A stretch of 64,000 nt of DNA from Ohtaekwangia koreensis. Lineage in GTDB: Bacteria; Bacteroidota; Bacteroidia; Cytophagales; Cyclobacteriaceae. A model generated the notes under the pieces. It was not told the origin of the DNA and did no database searches. It was given only the letters and a program-made list of their open reading frames with translations. Positions 28,453-40,400 of the stretch are shown here, one piece after another (position 1 is the stretch's first letter; every line of letters starts with the position of its first letter). The stretch lies in assembly GCF_900167975.1 (NCBI RefSeq), contig NZ_FUZU01000004.1, positions 372,001 to 436,000 on the forward strand, given 5' to 3'. The position numbers were made by a program, and so were the translations under genes.

Positions 28453-30807
28453 CTAGAATTTAATGTTATAGGTAACAGAAGGCATAAATGGGAACAGGTA
28501 TACCATGCGAGCTTCTTTTTCGGTACCATCGCCTATGATGTTACCATCACTATCCTGCTTGGTTCGGGTATATAATGTGAAGGCATTCTTGCGACTATAT
28601 ACATTGTATATTGAGAAGATCCATTGCCCTTTCCATTTACGGTTTGCATTCTTGCGCGGGTTAAGCGTTGCCGAAAGATCAAGGCGATGGAAAGCAGGAA
28701 GTCTATATCCGTTGCGCTCCGTTACAGCATCCGGCAAGTATGAACCATATTCATATTTAGCGGAAGGTACAGTAGTCGGGCGACCTGTGCTATAGGTAAA
28801 AGCGCCACCGAATGTCCATTTGTCATTGAGTTCGAAGGCAGCGTTCATGTTCACTACATTTCTGCGATCGTAATTAGCAGCATACTCGCGTCCCTGGTTT
28901 ACACCTTCAATCTGACGCAGTGCTTTCGACCATGTATAGCTTACCATACCGGTAAGGCGCCCCTCTTTCTTATTCACCATGAACTCAGCACCATACGACC
29001 ACGCATCTCCCTGGCGATACTCCGTTGTAAGATTCTTGTTCAACTGGATCTCTGCATTATCAGCAAAGTCAGTTATATTCTGCGCATCCTTATAGTATAC
29101 TTCGACAGAAGCTTCGTACATATTGTCCTTCAGGTTTTGAAAATATCCAAGGGCAATCTGGTCAGCGATTTGTGGCTTCAGGTAGTAACCACTCGGGCTC
29201 CAGGTATTGAAAGGTAACGGAACTGTACCGGCAGCAATCAAGTGAGTATTCTGCACCATGCGATTATAGGACAACTTGATCGACTTATCATCTGAAAGTG
29301 AATACCGTATTCCAAGGCGTGGCTCAAGGTTGATATAGGTCTTCACAGTCTCCCATGATTTATAGTCCATTGAATCTATGCGTGTAGGATCAGCGTTATC
29401 TTTTGGATCTTCATACAGATATACTTTGCCGGGACCCATGTTCTGGAAAATCGAGAGGCGTAATCCTACATCCAGTGTAAGTGCTTCCGTGATTCTGCGT
29501 TGATTGCTTATATATATGCCGTGATCGAGTGCATACATTTTATCGAACTCCGTTCTTTCGAACATGGACTCGTCCGAGTTTGGTTCTACCAATGCCGGTG
29601 AGAATCTTCTTCCGGATAAATGATAACCAAAGGTGAATTCATTATTGACGTTGATAAAATACGTCAGGTCATTTTTTAAACTTACTTCCTGTAAGCTGGA
29701 AGTCCATTTAAAACCTTGTATAGGATCTTTAATCTCGAATGAATAATCAAAGTTACTTGCAATTAACGTAGTGTTTGAAAACAGACGTTCATTGAAGAGG
29801 TGGTTCCACCGGAATGTAGCCGTTGAGTTACCCCAGCCGAATCCTATATCGCCACCAGAGAATGAAATATTATCACGGCCGGTATATCCCGACAAGAAGA
29901 ACCTGTTTTTATTATTCGCGCGCCAGTTGATCTTCGCGTTCAGGTCATAGAAATTTATTTTATTTTCAGTATCAGCAGCTGTCAAATATAGCCCGAGGTT
30001 TGAGGTCCTTCCGGAGAGTATAAATGAGCTCTTGTCTTTTTTTAAGGGGGCTTCAATCATCACGCGACTCGCCATCGTACCTATACCGGCAGTAACACCC
30101 AATCGTTTATTGTTACCATCGATAGTACGCACTTCAAGAATGGAAGACAACCGGCCTCCGAAACGCGAAGGTATTCCTCCTTTATATAGTTCGGACTCTT
30201 TAATAACATCGGCATTAAAAACGGATACGAGACCTCCCAAGTGAGATGCATCATATATAGGAGCTTCATCGATCAGGATCAGGTTCTGATCACCACCGCC
30301 ACCGCGAACAAAAAACGCTGAAGTTCCTTCGCCTGCAGAGATTACTCCGGGTAACGCCTGTACATTCTTGATTATATCAACCTCGCCAAAGAGTGTTGGT
30401 AATTTTTTCACCTGACTCATGTTTAACGTGTTTTTGCTCATTTGGACAGCAATCACGTTTTCATCAATCGGTCTTTCTGATATCTCTACTTCATTCATGA
30501 TCTGGGCTACTCCACCCAACTCTATATTTCTAGAAACATCAGCATCCAGTGTAATGGAAACACTTTGAGATGTATACCCTACAAAGCTATACTGCACTTC
30601 ATATTTACCCTTGGGAACAGTAATAGAGTAGAAACCATAAGCATTTGTAGCGGTGCCTGCCTTCAGCTCGGGAATGTAAACGGTAACGCCTATAAGCTCT
30701 TCACCGTTATCAGTATCCTTAACATAACCATTCAAGGTCACTTTATCCTGCGATCGAGCCATAGAGCTCACCAGGGCTAACGTTACAACAATAAAAATTC
30801 GAATCAT
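28453..30807 (-). CDS. TonB-dependent receptor with carboxypeptidase-like regulatory domain
   Basis: The preferred start is ATG 30807 (MIRIFIVVTLALVSSMARSQ), which gives a signal peptide and 784 residues. The N-terminal regulatory domain reads VTLNGYVKDTDNGEELIGVTVYIPE; the plug follows with VQALPGVISAGEGTSAFFVRGG, LILIDEAPIYDASHL and GGIPSRFGGRLSSILEV; the rest is aromatic-rich beta-barrel ending in TYNIKF. It imports a substrate across the outer membrane using TonB energy. It is grouped with the DUF4249 lipoprotein and probably the zinc-protease/propeller protein. Substrate unknown; the plug differs from SusC. Confidence 0.92.
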   Translation of the reverse strand: MIRIFIVVTLALVSSMARSQDKVTLNGYVKDTDNGEELIGVTVYIPELKAGTATNAYGFYSITVPKGKYEVQYSFVGYTSQSVSITLDADVSRNIELGGVAQIMNEVEISERPIDENVIAVQMSKNTLNMSQVKKLPTLFGEVDIIKNVQALPGVISAGEGTSAFFVRGGGGDQNLILIDEAPIYDASHLGGLVSVFNADVIKESELYKGGIPSRFGGRLSSILEVRTIDGNNKRLGVTAGIGTMASRVMIEAPLKKDKSSFILSGRTSNLGLYLTAADTENKINFYDLNAKINWRANNKNRFFLSGYTGRDNISFSGGDIGFGWGNSTATFRWNHLFNERLFSNTTLIASNFDYSFEIKDPIQGFKWTSSLQEVSLKNDLTYFINVNNEFTFGYHLSGRRFSPALVEPNSDESMFERTEFDKMYALDHGIYISNQRRITEALTLDVGLRLSIFQNMGPGKVYLYEDPKDNADPTRIDSMDYKSWETVKTYINLEPRLGIRYSLSDDKSIKLSYNRMVQNTHLIAAGTVPLPFNTWSPSGYYLKPQIADQIALGYFQNLKDNMYEASVEVYYKDAQNITDFADNAEIQLNKNLTTEYRQGDAWSYGAEFMVNKKEGRLTGMVSYTWSKALRQIEGVNQGREYAANYDRRNVVNMNAAFELNDKWTFGGAFTYSTGRPTTVPSAKYEYGSYLPDAVTERNGYRLPAFHRLDLSATLNPRKNANRKWKGQWIFSIYNVYSRKNAFTLYTRTKQDSDGNIIGDGTEKEARMVYLFPFMPSVTYNIKF

Positions 30808-30893
30808 GTGAGATTGGGGTTTGTAATATTTGGGTCTTAGACAATCACATTGGTTATTACCCCCTATCACTCACTAAAAAAAAGTTATAATTA

Positions 30894-30909
30894 CTTTAGC
30901 GCACTAAAG
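30894..30909. promoter_or_regulatory. Dyad CTTTAG-CGCA-CTAAAG upstream of the TonB receptor gene
   Basis: Six-base arms around four bases lie about 90 bases upstream of the receptor start. A TAACTTTT on the minus strand, at the position expected for a -7 box, follows it downstream, so the dyad would overlap the -33 region. Possible operator. Confidence 0.35.
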
Positions 30910-31034
30910 CATCAGGGGCAGGTCTACTAGCACGGGAAAAGAAAAGATTTGTTGCCTTACCAATAAAAAATTATTGTTAATACATTTACAGTGTCATTTT
31001 AACACTGAGAAGAGGGTCGGCAATCGATTTAAGT

Positions 31035-31157
31035 ATGTTTAAAAAGCTAAGAGATCTATACCGGGAGTATAAGCCGTATGTGCGGGTTGACCTTATTATG
31101 TATGCTTCCCTGATCCTGATGATCATCATTTATTTTATTGTCAGCACCATGTTCTGA
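31035..31157 (+). CDS. Small single-pass membrane protein (40 residues)
   Basis: The frame reads MFKKLRDLYREYKPYVRVDL and then a hydrophobic helix (IMYASLILMIIIYFIVSTMF) to the C-terminus, ending at TGA. The amphipathic basic N-terminus with a C-terminal membrane helix is characteristic of a genuine small membrane protein. It lies in the divergent gap between the TonB receptor and the convergent bestrophin gene. No family is recognised; expression is not proven. Confidence 0.5.
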   Translation: MFKKLRDLYREYKPYVRVDLIMYASLILMIIIYFIVSTMF

Positions 31158-31247
31158 TAAAGAAAAAGCACGAAGCAAAAATCTTCGGGAGTATTATTAA
31201 ACGATAAACTCTGTTAAGTAGAGTTGTCTTTTGGTGCAACGCAATTG

Positions 31248-32126
31248 CTATAGAAGAATCTCCCTCACATTGTCTTTGATTTTTCCAGCTAATTCATCTG
31301 TAGGTAAATCGTTTATGTCACGGCCAAACGGATCTTCAATTTCTTCAGCGATTAACTCTACACTTAGCAACACATAGGAAACTAATAATACTGTTGGTAT
31401 AGTAAAGTATTCGAATGTGGTTACAAAACCGAATGGCAGCGTCACGATATAAATAAAGATAAATTTCTTAATGAACATGGAATACGAATATGGAATAGGT
31501 GTATTCTTGATTCGCTCGCAGGCTCCTATTAAATCCGTAAAATCTTTGAGTTCTTTATCTATGTTGATCATTTGATCACCACTCAGTTTATTCGATTTAT
31601 ATAGCTCTGTTATTTTACAATAGAGCATTGCTGACACCTTGTTAGGCTTATGCTTTATATTCTTCAGCTCATCAAGAAAGGTATCGCTCACTGCTTCCAG
31701 TTCTGAAAGTTGAACACCCGTGCGAAGATGTTCTTTCATCGCATAAACAAAATTGGGAATCATTTTAGCAAACCACTCGCGGGTTTCATGATCTTCTCTA
31801 CTTATATAGGCGTTTAATTTGAGAGCAAAGTTACGCGTGCTGTTTACAACACCTCCCCATTGTCTTCTTCCTTCCCACCAGCGATCGTATGCAGAGTTGG
31901 TTCTGAACACCAGGAATAAACCCAACACTATACCCAACAAAGAGTGCACGGCCGTTGTACCCGGAAATTCATTTGGCTTCAAACCGAGATAATCGACAAT
32001 CACATAACATACTAACGTTGTAAATACACCCATAACGGTAATCACTGGCAGCATAGTTCTTAGTACGTGACGGCTATACGAATGAAGAATAAGGCCCATC
32101 CAGGTTTTAGGATTGTACTTTATCAT
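31248..32126 (-). CDS. Bestrophin-family channel (UPF0187)
   Basis: The chosen start is ATG 32126 (MIKYNPKTWMGLILHS), 292 residues; the longer frame to 32219 overlaps the divergent SPFH promoter region. It has helices in LPVITVMGVFTTLVCYVIVDYL and VHSLLGIVLGLFLVFRTNSAYDRWWEGRRQWGGVVN, the most conserved bestrophin segment, then IPYSYSMFIKKFIFIYIVTLPFGF and LLSVELIAEEIEDPFGRDINDLP with the acidic cluster. Bacterial bestrophins are pentameric ion channels in the inner membrane; cation selectivity has been reported for some. Single gene, divergent from the SPFH cassette. Confidence 0.9.
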   Translation of the reverse strand: MIKYNPKTWMGLILHSYSRHVLRTMLPVITVMGVFTTLVCYVIVDYLGLKPNEFPGTTAVHSLLGIVLGLFLVFRTNSAYDRWWEGRRQWGGVVNSTRNFALKLNAYISREDHETREWFAKMIPNFVYAMKEHLRTGVQLSELEAVSDTFLDELKNIKHKPNKVSAMLYCKITELYKSNKLSGDQMINIDKELKDFTDLIGACERIKNTPIPYSYSMFIKKFIFIYIVTLPFGFVTTFEYFTIPTVLLVSYVLLSVELIAEEIEDPFGRDINDLPTDELAGKIKDNVREILL

Positions 32127-32257
32127 AGGGTATGAAGCGGTTTCAGGTCGCAAATAAAGTCCAAGAAATATTCTTATGCAACGTAAACCATCGGCAGCCG
32201 TTTGCGTTACAATTATCAATTCAATATCTTTATAATATCATTTTAATATCACCCATT

Positions 32258-33106
32258 ATGAAAAAAGAAAAGGACTTCTCGCCAATATCAGGTTATATGA
32301 TGCTGGTGGTTGTAATCGTACTTGCTGTAATAAGCTTGATGTTAATGTCGTGGCATAGTCCGGTTGCTATTTTAACCATCGGGCTAATGGTGATCATGAT
32401 GCCAGGTTTTTTCTTTTTGAATCCGAACAGCTCGGTTGTACTCGTATTGTTTGGTGAGTATAGCGGCACGGTTAAAACAAATGGTTTTCATTGGGCGAAT
32501 CCTTTATTCAGCAGAAAGCCACTTTCGTTACGTGCCCGTAACTTTGATAGTGACAAGATCAAGGTAAACGATAAAGTTGGTAACCCGATACAGATTGGTG
32601 TAATCCTCGTATGGCAGGTGCGCGATACGTTTAAAGCAACCTTCGAGGTTGATAACTATGAATCATTTGTAAAACTGCAAAGTGATTCTGCTGTGCGCAG
32701 GCTTGCAGGACAATATGCATATGACAACTTTGATGTTGAGCAAGAAGTAACGTTGCGTTCCGGACATGATGAGGTAAATCATGCACTGGAAGAAAATCTG
32801 CGTAACCGCCTGGACATCGCTGGTATCCATGTAGTAGAAGCGCGTATAGGTTCACTTTCATACGCTCCTGAAATTGCAGGTGCTATGTTACGCAGGCAAC
32901 AAGCTGCAGCCGTTGTATCGGCACGTTTTAAAATTGTAGAAGGTGCTGTGAGCATGGTACAGATGGCCCTGGATCAACTCTCCAAACAAGGAATCATTGA
33001 ACTTGATGAAGAACGTAAAGCCGCCATGGTGAGCAACCTCATGGTAGTGCTTTGCTCTGATAAAGATGTGAATCCGGTTGTAAATACGGGAACGCTTAAT
33101 CATTGA
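32258..33106 (+). CDS. SPFH/Band 7 membrane protein
   Basis: The start is ATG 32258 (MKKEKDFSPISGYMM), 282 residues. Two hydrophobic helices (LVVVIVLAVISLMLM and AILTIGLMVIMMPGFFF) precede the SPFH domain with NPNSSVVLVLFGEYSGTVK, NGFHWANPLF and LRARNFDSDKIKVNDKVGNPI. The C-terminal part is helical with AEIGAMLRRQQAAAVVSAR-like repeats (LRRQQAAAVVSARFKIVEGAV). SPFH proteins form membrane-associated oligomeric scaffolds. It is followed closely by a two-TM protein and a ribbon-helix-helix protein, which suggests one transcript. Function unknown at this level. Confidence 0.9.
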   Translation: MKKEKDFSPISGYMMLVVVIVLAVISLMLMSWHSPVAILTIGLMVIMMPGFFFLNPNSSVVLVLFGEYSGTVKTNGFHWANPLFSRKPLSLRARNFDSDKIKVNDKVGNPIQIGVILVWQVRDTFKATFEVDNYESFVKLQSDSAVRRLAGQYAYDNFDVEQEVTLRSGHDEVNHALEENLRNRLDIAGIHVVEARIGSLSYAPEIAGAMLRRQQAAAVVSARFKIVEGAVSMVQMALDQLSKQGIIELDEERKAAMVSNLMVVLCSDKDVNPVVNTGTLNH

Positions 33107-33128
33107 TCGGCATAGGTCAACACTATAT

Positions 33129-33671
33129 ATGGCACGCAGATACTTCGAAGAAATACAACTTTTAAGACAGAACCGATGGATCTGGTATATACTTATAGTT
33201 CTTTCAGCCTTATTGATCATACCGTTTCTCTATGGTATGTACACGCAGTTAATTACCGGAGAGCCGTGGGGAGATGAACCTATGTCTGATAACGGGCTTA
33301 TTATTTTTTTATGTGCGTTGCTTCTTAGTTGGGCCATGATAACCTGGTTATTATATTCCATCAGACTGGAAGTATATATAGACCAGGACGGAGTGCACTA
33401 TAAATTCTTTCCGAACAAAGCTTCATGGAATGTGATCACGAAGCGTGACATTATTTCATATGAGATTCGCAGAACAAGAAATATCCTGGAGACAGGAGGT
33501 TTCGGATATCATCGTAATTTTTTCCGGAAGAGTCAGAGCATGGTGATCCGAGGATCAAAGCATATTCGCTTCATGCTATCGGGCAAACATAAATTACTAA
33601 TCGGCACACAAAATCCAGAAGAATTCGACCGGGCGCTGAGGCGCCTGTTGTCAAATCATTTAACAGAATAG
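33129..33671 (+). CDS. Two-TM membrane protein with PH-like C-terminal domain, SPFH cassette
   Basis: This 180-residue protein has helices at about 20-38 (IWYILIVLSALLIIPFLYG) and 56-77 (LIIFLCALLLSWAMITWLL), then a soluble domain with LEVYIDQDGVHYKFFPNKASWNVITKRDIISYEIRR, resembling bacterial PH-like membrane domains. It starts 22 bases after the SPFH gene stop and ends one base before the next gene's ATG. The position in the cassette suggests that it works with the SPFH scaffold. No specific function recognised. Confidence 0.65.
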   Translation: MARRYFEEIQLLRQNRWIWYILIVLSALLIIPFLYGMYTQLITGEPWGDEPMSDNGLIIFLCALLLSWAMITWLLYSIRLEVYIDQDGVHYKFFPNKASWNVITKRDIISYEIRRTRNILETGGFGYHRNFFRKSQSMVIRGSKHIRFMLSGKHKLLIGTQNPEEFDRALRRLLSNHLTE

Positions 33672-33672
33672 C

Positions 33673-33831
33673 ATGGCGCAGAAGAAACCTTTTGTTTTAA
33701 GGCTGGACCCTGAAATTTTAAAAGCCGTTGAAAAATGGGCTGGTGACGAATTTCGCAGTACGAATGGGCAACTTGAATGGATAATCAGCAAAGCCCTGAA
33801 GGATGCAAACCGATTGAAATCAAAAAGTTAA
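33673..33831 (+). CDS. Ribbon-helix-helix (Arc/MetJ-like) DNA-binding protein
   Basis: This 52-residue protein reads PFVLRLDPEILKAVEKWAGD then EFRSTNGQLEWIISKALKD, the beta strand plus two helices of a ribbon-helix-helix fold, close to the short Arc-like proteins often found beside SPFH genes. It starts one base after the stop of the two-TM gene, so the three genes form one cassette. It may regulate the cassette or bind DNA elsewhere. The length is complete for the fold. Confidence 0.75.
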   Translation: MAQKKPFVLRLDPEILKAVEKWAGDEFRSTNGQLEWIISKALKDANRLKSKS

Positions 33832-33948
33832 ACTTCTTGTGATAAAATCCTTTTATATTTCGATTTCGGAAATTTCTTACGAAGACGCTCACACGCATTC
33901 CACACTATTTTTCAACACACCTATAATTATTAATCGCTAACGATCCCT

Positions 33949-34728
33949 ATGAAAACTTTTGGTATTATTCACATTATCCTGTTTTTCGTTTTAATGCTCG
34001 TGTATCAATGCGTGTCTGCGCAAGATTATGTTGTGAACGTAAAAGGCGACACGCTGACTGGTTCTATCAAGCCACTCACATTCGGACCTGATAAAAAAGT
34101 ACAGGTGACAAGTGCGGATAAAAAGAAAACCGTAGTGCCTATTTTTCAGGTGAAGGCATATTCTTTGAAAGGAGAAGTCTATCAGCCTGTAAAAGGTCCT
34201 TCAGGGTATACATTTATGAAGCTTCTGAAAGCTGGTTACGTTTCCCTATATGCTTTTCAACTTGAAAATCAGACTTCCTATGATGGACGCTTTTTATTGA
34301 AACGAGATGGCACCGGAACGGAAGTACCGAACCTGAGCTTCAAGAAAATAACGTCACGCTTTTTCAACGATTGCCCTGCTATAGAATCAAAAATTGAAGA
34401 TGGCACATATGGCAAAAAAGATTTGGATACCATCATCGATGAGTATAATGCGTGCATCAACGGAAGAACTGCCGAGCATACACAAGTGATTGCAACGCGC
34501 ACCGAGCAAGTGAAAAAGATCAACTCCTGGGATATACTGGAAAACAAAGTAAAAGGTCTTACTGAATTTGAAGGGAAAACGAACGCACTTGAAATGATCG
34601 GTGAAATCAAAAACAAAATTTCCAAATCAGAAAAAGTGCCCAACTTTTTAATCAATGGACTGAAAGGTACACTGACGCAACCGGAACTCCAGGCAGATTT
34701 AGAAACTGCTTTAAAAGAACTGAACTAA
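33949..34728 (+). CDS. Secreted protein of unknown function
   Basis: This 259-residue protein has a signal peptide (MKTFGIIHIILFFVLMLVYQ, cleaved near VSAQDY) followed by DYVVNVKGDTLTGSIKPLTFG, a beta-rich domain seen in several Bacteroidota secreted proteins, with QVKAYSLKGEVYQPVKGPSGYTF. The C-terminal 120 residues are charged and helical (LDTIIDEYNACINGR). I recognise the general type but not a functional family. It is a single gene with a strong terminator behind it. Confidence 0.65.
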   Translation: MKTFGIIHIILFFVLMLVYQCVSAQDYVVNVKGDTLTGSIKPLTFGPDKKVQVTSADKKKTVVPIFQVKAYSLKGEVYQPVKGPSGYTFMKLLKAGYVSLYAFQLENQTSYDGRFLLKRDGTGTEVPNLSFKKITSRFFNDCPAIESKIEDGTYGKKDLDTIIDEYNACINGRTAEHTQVIATRTEQVKKINSWDILENKVKGLTEFEGKTNALEMIGEIKNKISKSEKVPNFLINGLKGTLTQPELQADLETALKELN

Positions 34729-34747
34729 GACATCGCTATATATTCTC

Positions 34748-34800
34748 ACGGAGTCCTGACGACAAGATTTTTTTCACCAGGACTCCGTACTATATTTTTT
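34748..34800 (+). terminator. Rho-independent terminator
   Basis: ACGGAGTCCTG and CAGGACTCCGT form an 11-bp stem with a 19-base loop, followed by ACTATATTTTTT. It ends the secreted protein gene. Confidence 0.82.
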
Positions 34801-34865
34801 CAACTTGTATTTTTACGGCTCGTTAGCATCAGCATTTTTTATACTTTGTTTCGCTGAGATATACC

Positions 34866-35591
34866 ATGAATTTTAAGAAGACCGGACATATCCTGAAGAA
34901 GGCATTCGTTATACTCTTTTTTGCTCATCTCCTTTATATAGTAATTCTAAAATGGGTTGATCCTCCCATTACCATTACACAATTCGTGAGTTGGGTCAGT
35001 GGCAACGGACTGAAACGTGATTATGTTCGTTGGAAAGATATATCTTCAAATGCTCCACTTGCCATTATGTCTTCGGAAGATCAGTTATTCCCGGTGCACA
35101 ACGGCTTCGACTGGAAGAGTATAGAAAAGGCAATCGAGTATAATGATCGCAAGAAAGCTTCCATTGTGCGGGGCGGTTCTACCATTAGTCAACAAGTGGC
35201 AAAGAATGTTTTTCTGTGGCAAGGACGAAGCTGGACTCGCAAAGGACTGGAAGCCTACTTCACGTTCATGATCGAAAAAATCTGGGGCAAGAAAAGAATC
35301 CTGGAAGTATATATGAATGTGGCCGAAATGGGCATTGGAACATTTGGTATCGAAGCAGCCTCCAGGCGATATTTTAAAAAATCGTGCAAGTACCTCACGC
35401 AGCGGGAAGCCTCGCTGATTGCAGCGAACCTTCCCAATCCCAAGAAATATAAAGTGAATCCACCGTCATCCTATATGGAGAGACGATCGGCCTGGATCAT
35501 TACCCAAATGGTTTACCTGCGCAATGATGACGACATTGACATGTTGCTAAAGGGAAAATCTTTGAAAAAAGAGAAAGGTTACTCGCATTGA
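34866..35591 (+). CDS. mtgA: Monofunctional peptidoglycan glycosyltransferase
   Basis: This 241-residue protein is a GT51 transglycosylase without a transpeptidase domain. One N-terminal membrane helix (KAFVILFFAHLLYIVIL) anchors it; the catalytic regions are IMSSEDQLFPVHNGFDWKSI (first glutamate), RGGSTISQQVAKNVFLW, and KKRILEVYMNVAEMGIGTFGIEAAS (second glutamate). It polymerises lipid II into glycan strands in the periplasm. Length fits MtgA (about 240). Single gene. Confidence 0.95.
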   Translation: MNFKKTGHILKKAFVILFFAHLLYIVILKWVDPPITITQFVSWVSGNGLKRDYVRWKDISSNAPLAIMSSEDQLFPVHNGFDWKSIEKAIEYNDRKKASIVRGGSTISQQVAKNVFLWQGRSWTRKGLEAYFTFMIEKIWGKKRILEVYMNVAEMGIGTFGIEAASRRYFKKSCKYLTQREASLIAANLPNPKKYKVNPPSSYMERRSAWIITQMVYLRNDDDIDMLLKGKSLKKEKGYSH

Positions 35592-35764
35592 AAATTGAGT
35601 TGTGTCATTCGAATTTGGCCTCGTAAACGTGTGCATGATCCGTATGCAGAATAGAAACTTTGCAACGGCTATGGCCTGATGAAATTTTTAACGGCCGTTG
35701 AGCGGGAAATCAAAATTAACCTACACTCCACAAATCCACCGAAGTCCGCGTCACTCTTTTTCGT

Positions 35765-35772
35765 TATCTTTG
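35765..35772 (+). promoter_or_regulatory. -7 box TATCTTTG upstream of the ABC-F gene
   Basis: An exact TAnnTTTG match lies 23 bases before the ATG at 35796. A clear TTG is not seen at the expected distance, so this is a single-element call. Confidence 0.45.
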
Positions 35773-35780
35773 CAGCTTGA

Positions 35781-37429
<1,649 letters not shown>

Positions 37430-37477
37430 CCTTTTCTTAATTTATAGTATAAGGTCTTTACGGAATTATTGGATACG

Positions 37478-40400
37478 TCAGCCTTTTATAAGTATCTCGA
37501 TAAAAAAGGTTGTCCCCTTCCCTACTTGAGTCTCAAACCAGATGCGTCCTTTCATTTGCTCAATGGCTTGCTTAGCAATGGCAAGACCCAGGCCCGAGCC
37601 TGATTTCTTGGTTGTAAAGTGTGGATAGAAAATACGCTCAGCGACATCGGGCTCAATGCCTTTTCCGTTATCCTGAAAAGAAATTAAAGCTGCATTGTCT
37701 TTCTTTTGTACTGCTATATGTACCACGGCTGCTTCACCGGGACGTGCGGCCTGAAAGGCGTTGAGAATAATATTTGAAAACGTACGCCCCAAGAGCTGCT
37801 CATCTCCCAATACATATAGTTCCTTGATTGGATTTTTCAGAATGATCTCTCCCGAATGACTATGCAAATCAACAATACGTTTAAGAAGACTTACCAATTC
37901 AACGGGTTGAATAACAGGTTCCGGCATTTTAGCAAAGGCACTGAACGAGGAAGCTATATCATTTAATGTATCGACTTGTGTGAGCAAAGAAGATACAGCC
38001 TTAGCAGTTTTTTCTGTAGCATTCGTTCCAGATTGTATATTTCGTTCAAGTTGTTGCAATGTCAGCTTCATAGGTGTCAAGGGATTTTTAATTTCATGCG
38101 CCACCTGCTGAGCAACCTCACGCCATGTACGCTCGCGTTGTGTTTGCTCCAGCTCTGCTTTACTTTCACCAAGATTATAGAGCATTTGGTTATACTCTTT
38201 TACCATCAACCCAATTTCATCATCGGCTTTCCACACCAAAGGTTGATTCGTTTTGGTAAGCGATGTTCTTCGCAGCGATTGTGTTATGAACTCCAGTGGA
38301 AACGTAAGCCACTTGGAAACAAAATATGCCAGTACGACAAGCGCTATAAATATCAACGCAAAAATATTGAGGATGTTTGTAAATATATTAATCTGCACGC
38401 GCTCCAACGATGCGCCTGAACGGAAGAAGGGAATCCCTAATATACCTATAGCATTTCCACTCACCGGAGATTTTAATACCGTATAGGCGACAAAGTATTG
38501 CAACTTCCCTACTTGTTCAGTGTCGATGAAACGATGCTGTCCCTTCTTTATACGTTGCAAGGCGCTGGAACTAATATAGTCTGACAACAATTCGTTTTCT
38601 TCAATCATTGGCTGACTGGTGGCTATCAGTAAACCTTTCGGACTATAGATGTTAATGTCCAGGTTATCAAGTTTTGCCAGGCTATTCACCTGTCCTTCAA
38701 AGAAGCTGTTTACGTAATCAGCACCGGCTTCCGACACATCACTTAACCTTCCCGAGATCTGCTCCCCTATAGTTCTTGCCTTGCGCAGGTATTCTTCATT
38801 CAATTGATTTTGAGATGACCTGCTGATAAGCTGTAACGTAATCACGCTCACAATGATTAGCGGCAGAAAAAAAGAAAGATTCAGGAGCAATTGTATACGT
38901 GCCGTAAAGTATAATTTATCGCCACGTATATAATTCACAGCACCCTGCACGACAATCAATACAAGGATGATCATTAAGCCGGTCACCATTAAGAAAGAAA
39001 AACCAGACAGTTTAGACGTCAGTGATGAGCGTTGTGAAGAGACTACTGCAATGCGTCCGTTTTCATCTTCCACAGCAATGTGGTCATATCCACTGAATGC
39101 TATACCGGACGTATGGATTTCAGGATTGCCAAACAAGGATATACTAAACAGCTGATCGTAGTTAAAATCTCCTGAGCTATATAACACCTTGTCACTTGAG
39201 AAAACAGCATAGCTTATATCCTGTTCGCGGAAGAATTGTTTGAATCGGTTATCAACCAGTAACTCAGGGTATACATTTTCAGGAATAATTTTCTTCAGCG
39301 AAAGCTGGAGGACAACATGGCCTGATATAGTACCTTGCTTGCGAATCGGCACACGAACCAAGTATTGCTGTGCAACTTCCTCTTCCGGACTATTGATGAA
39401 ATATACATTATCATACTGTGTGCGATATGCTTCCTGGTCGTACCGCGCAATTAATCCTGAAAATGTAGTTGAGGTTAGATCATCCAGCGGTTGCCCGGCC
39501 GCGTTGAATAAAAATATATCGACATCATACTTATTAAAATAGGCGGGCAGAAATACCTGTCTTATTTTCTGGCGGATGGCGTCATAGCTTAGAAATATAC
39601 TCGTGATTCGTTTCTGAATAAAAATATCCTGCGACACATTGGAGGCAGTCTCGGATAGCAAGTACTCTCCAAAGTCATCGCGATCAATCAAAAAGTTACT
39701 GGCAAACCTAAACTGATTTTCAATTTTCTTTTTATGAGCAAAATATTGAAGCGTATAGGCACCATTCGCTGCCATAAAAAACAGAGCAACGAACAAATAA
39801 GCAAAGGTCGCGAAGCTTAACCGTTTCAAGCTCCTGTATAATTTTAAAGCATATACCACTATGCAATAAAGCACCACCATCACGAGTGAAGATATATACT
39901 CTTGCCCGGTGAATTCATTTATCACTACAAACAATACTGTAGCCAACAGAAATGACACGATGATCTTCACATAACTTCCACCTGCTACCAGAAGACGAAT
40001 GAAGGCATGCGAAAAAAGAAACGAGCATATACCTGCCATCACCACGGCTATCAAGGCAACTATACGAAGTATATCTACTTTCAGGGATTGTGCTATATCG
40101 AGTACGATCACAGAGTTGTTGGCGAGCGTCTGGATTACTACAAATGGAAAAAGCGCAGCAAAAAGTATACAGGCAGCAAATAAAAAAGAGATTGGCCACG
40201 ACCATACTTTATGATGTACGAGTCGGAGTAACCCTTTGCCATGTATATAGTGTCTGAATATATAGAAGCAAAGTAAAAGCACTGCAGCCTCATTGAGTAC
40301 AAGATCTGCAAGCGATGCATTTAAGGTTGACGAGGCAAAGATTTGCGGGTTAAAAAGATCGGATGAAACAAATGCAGCGGGGAAATTAAATCCCACCATC

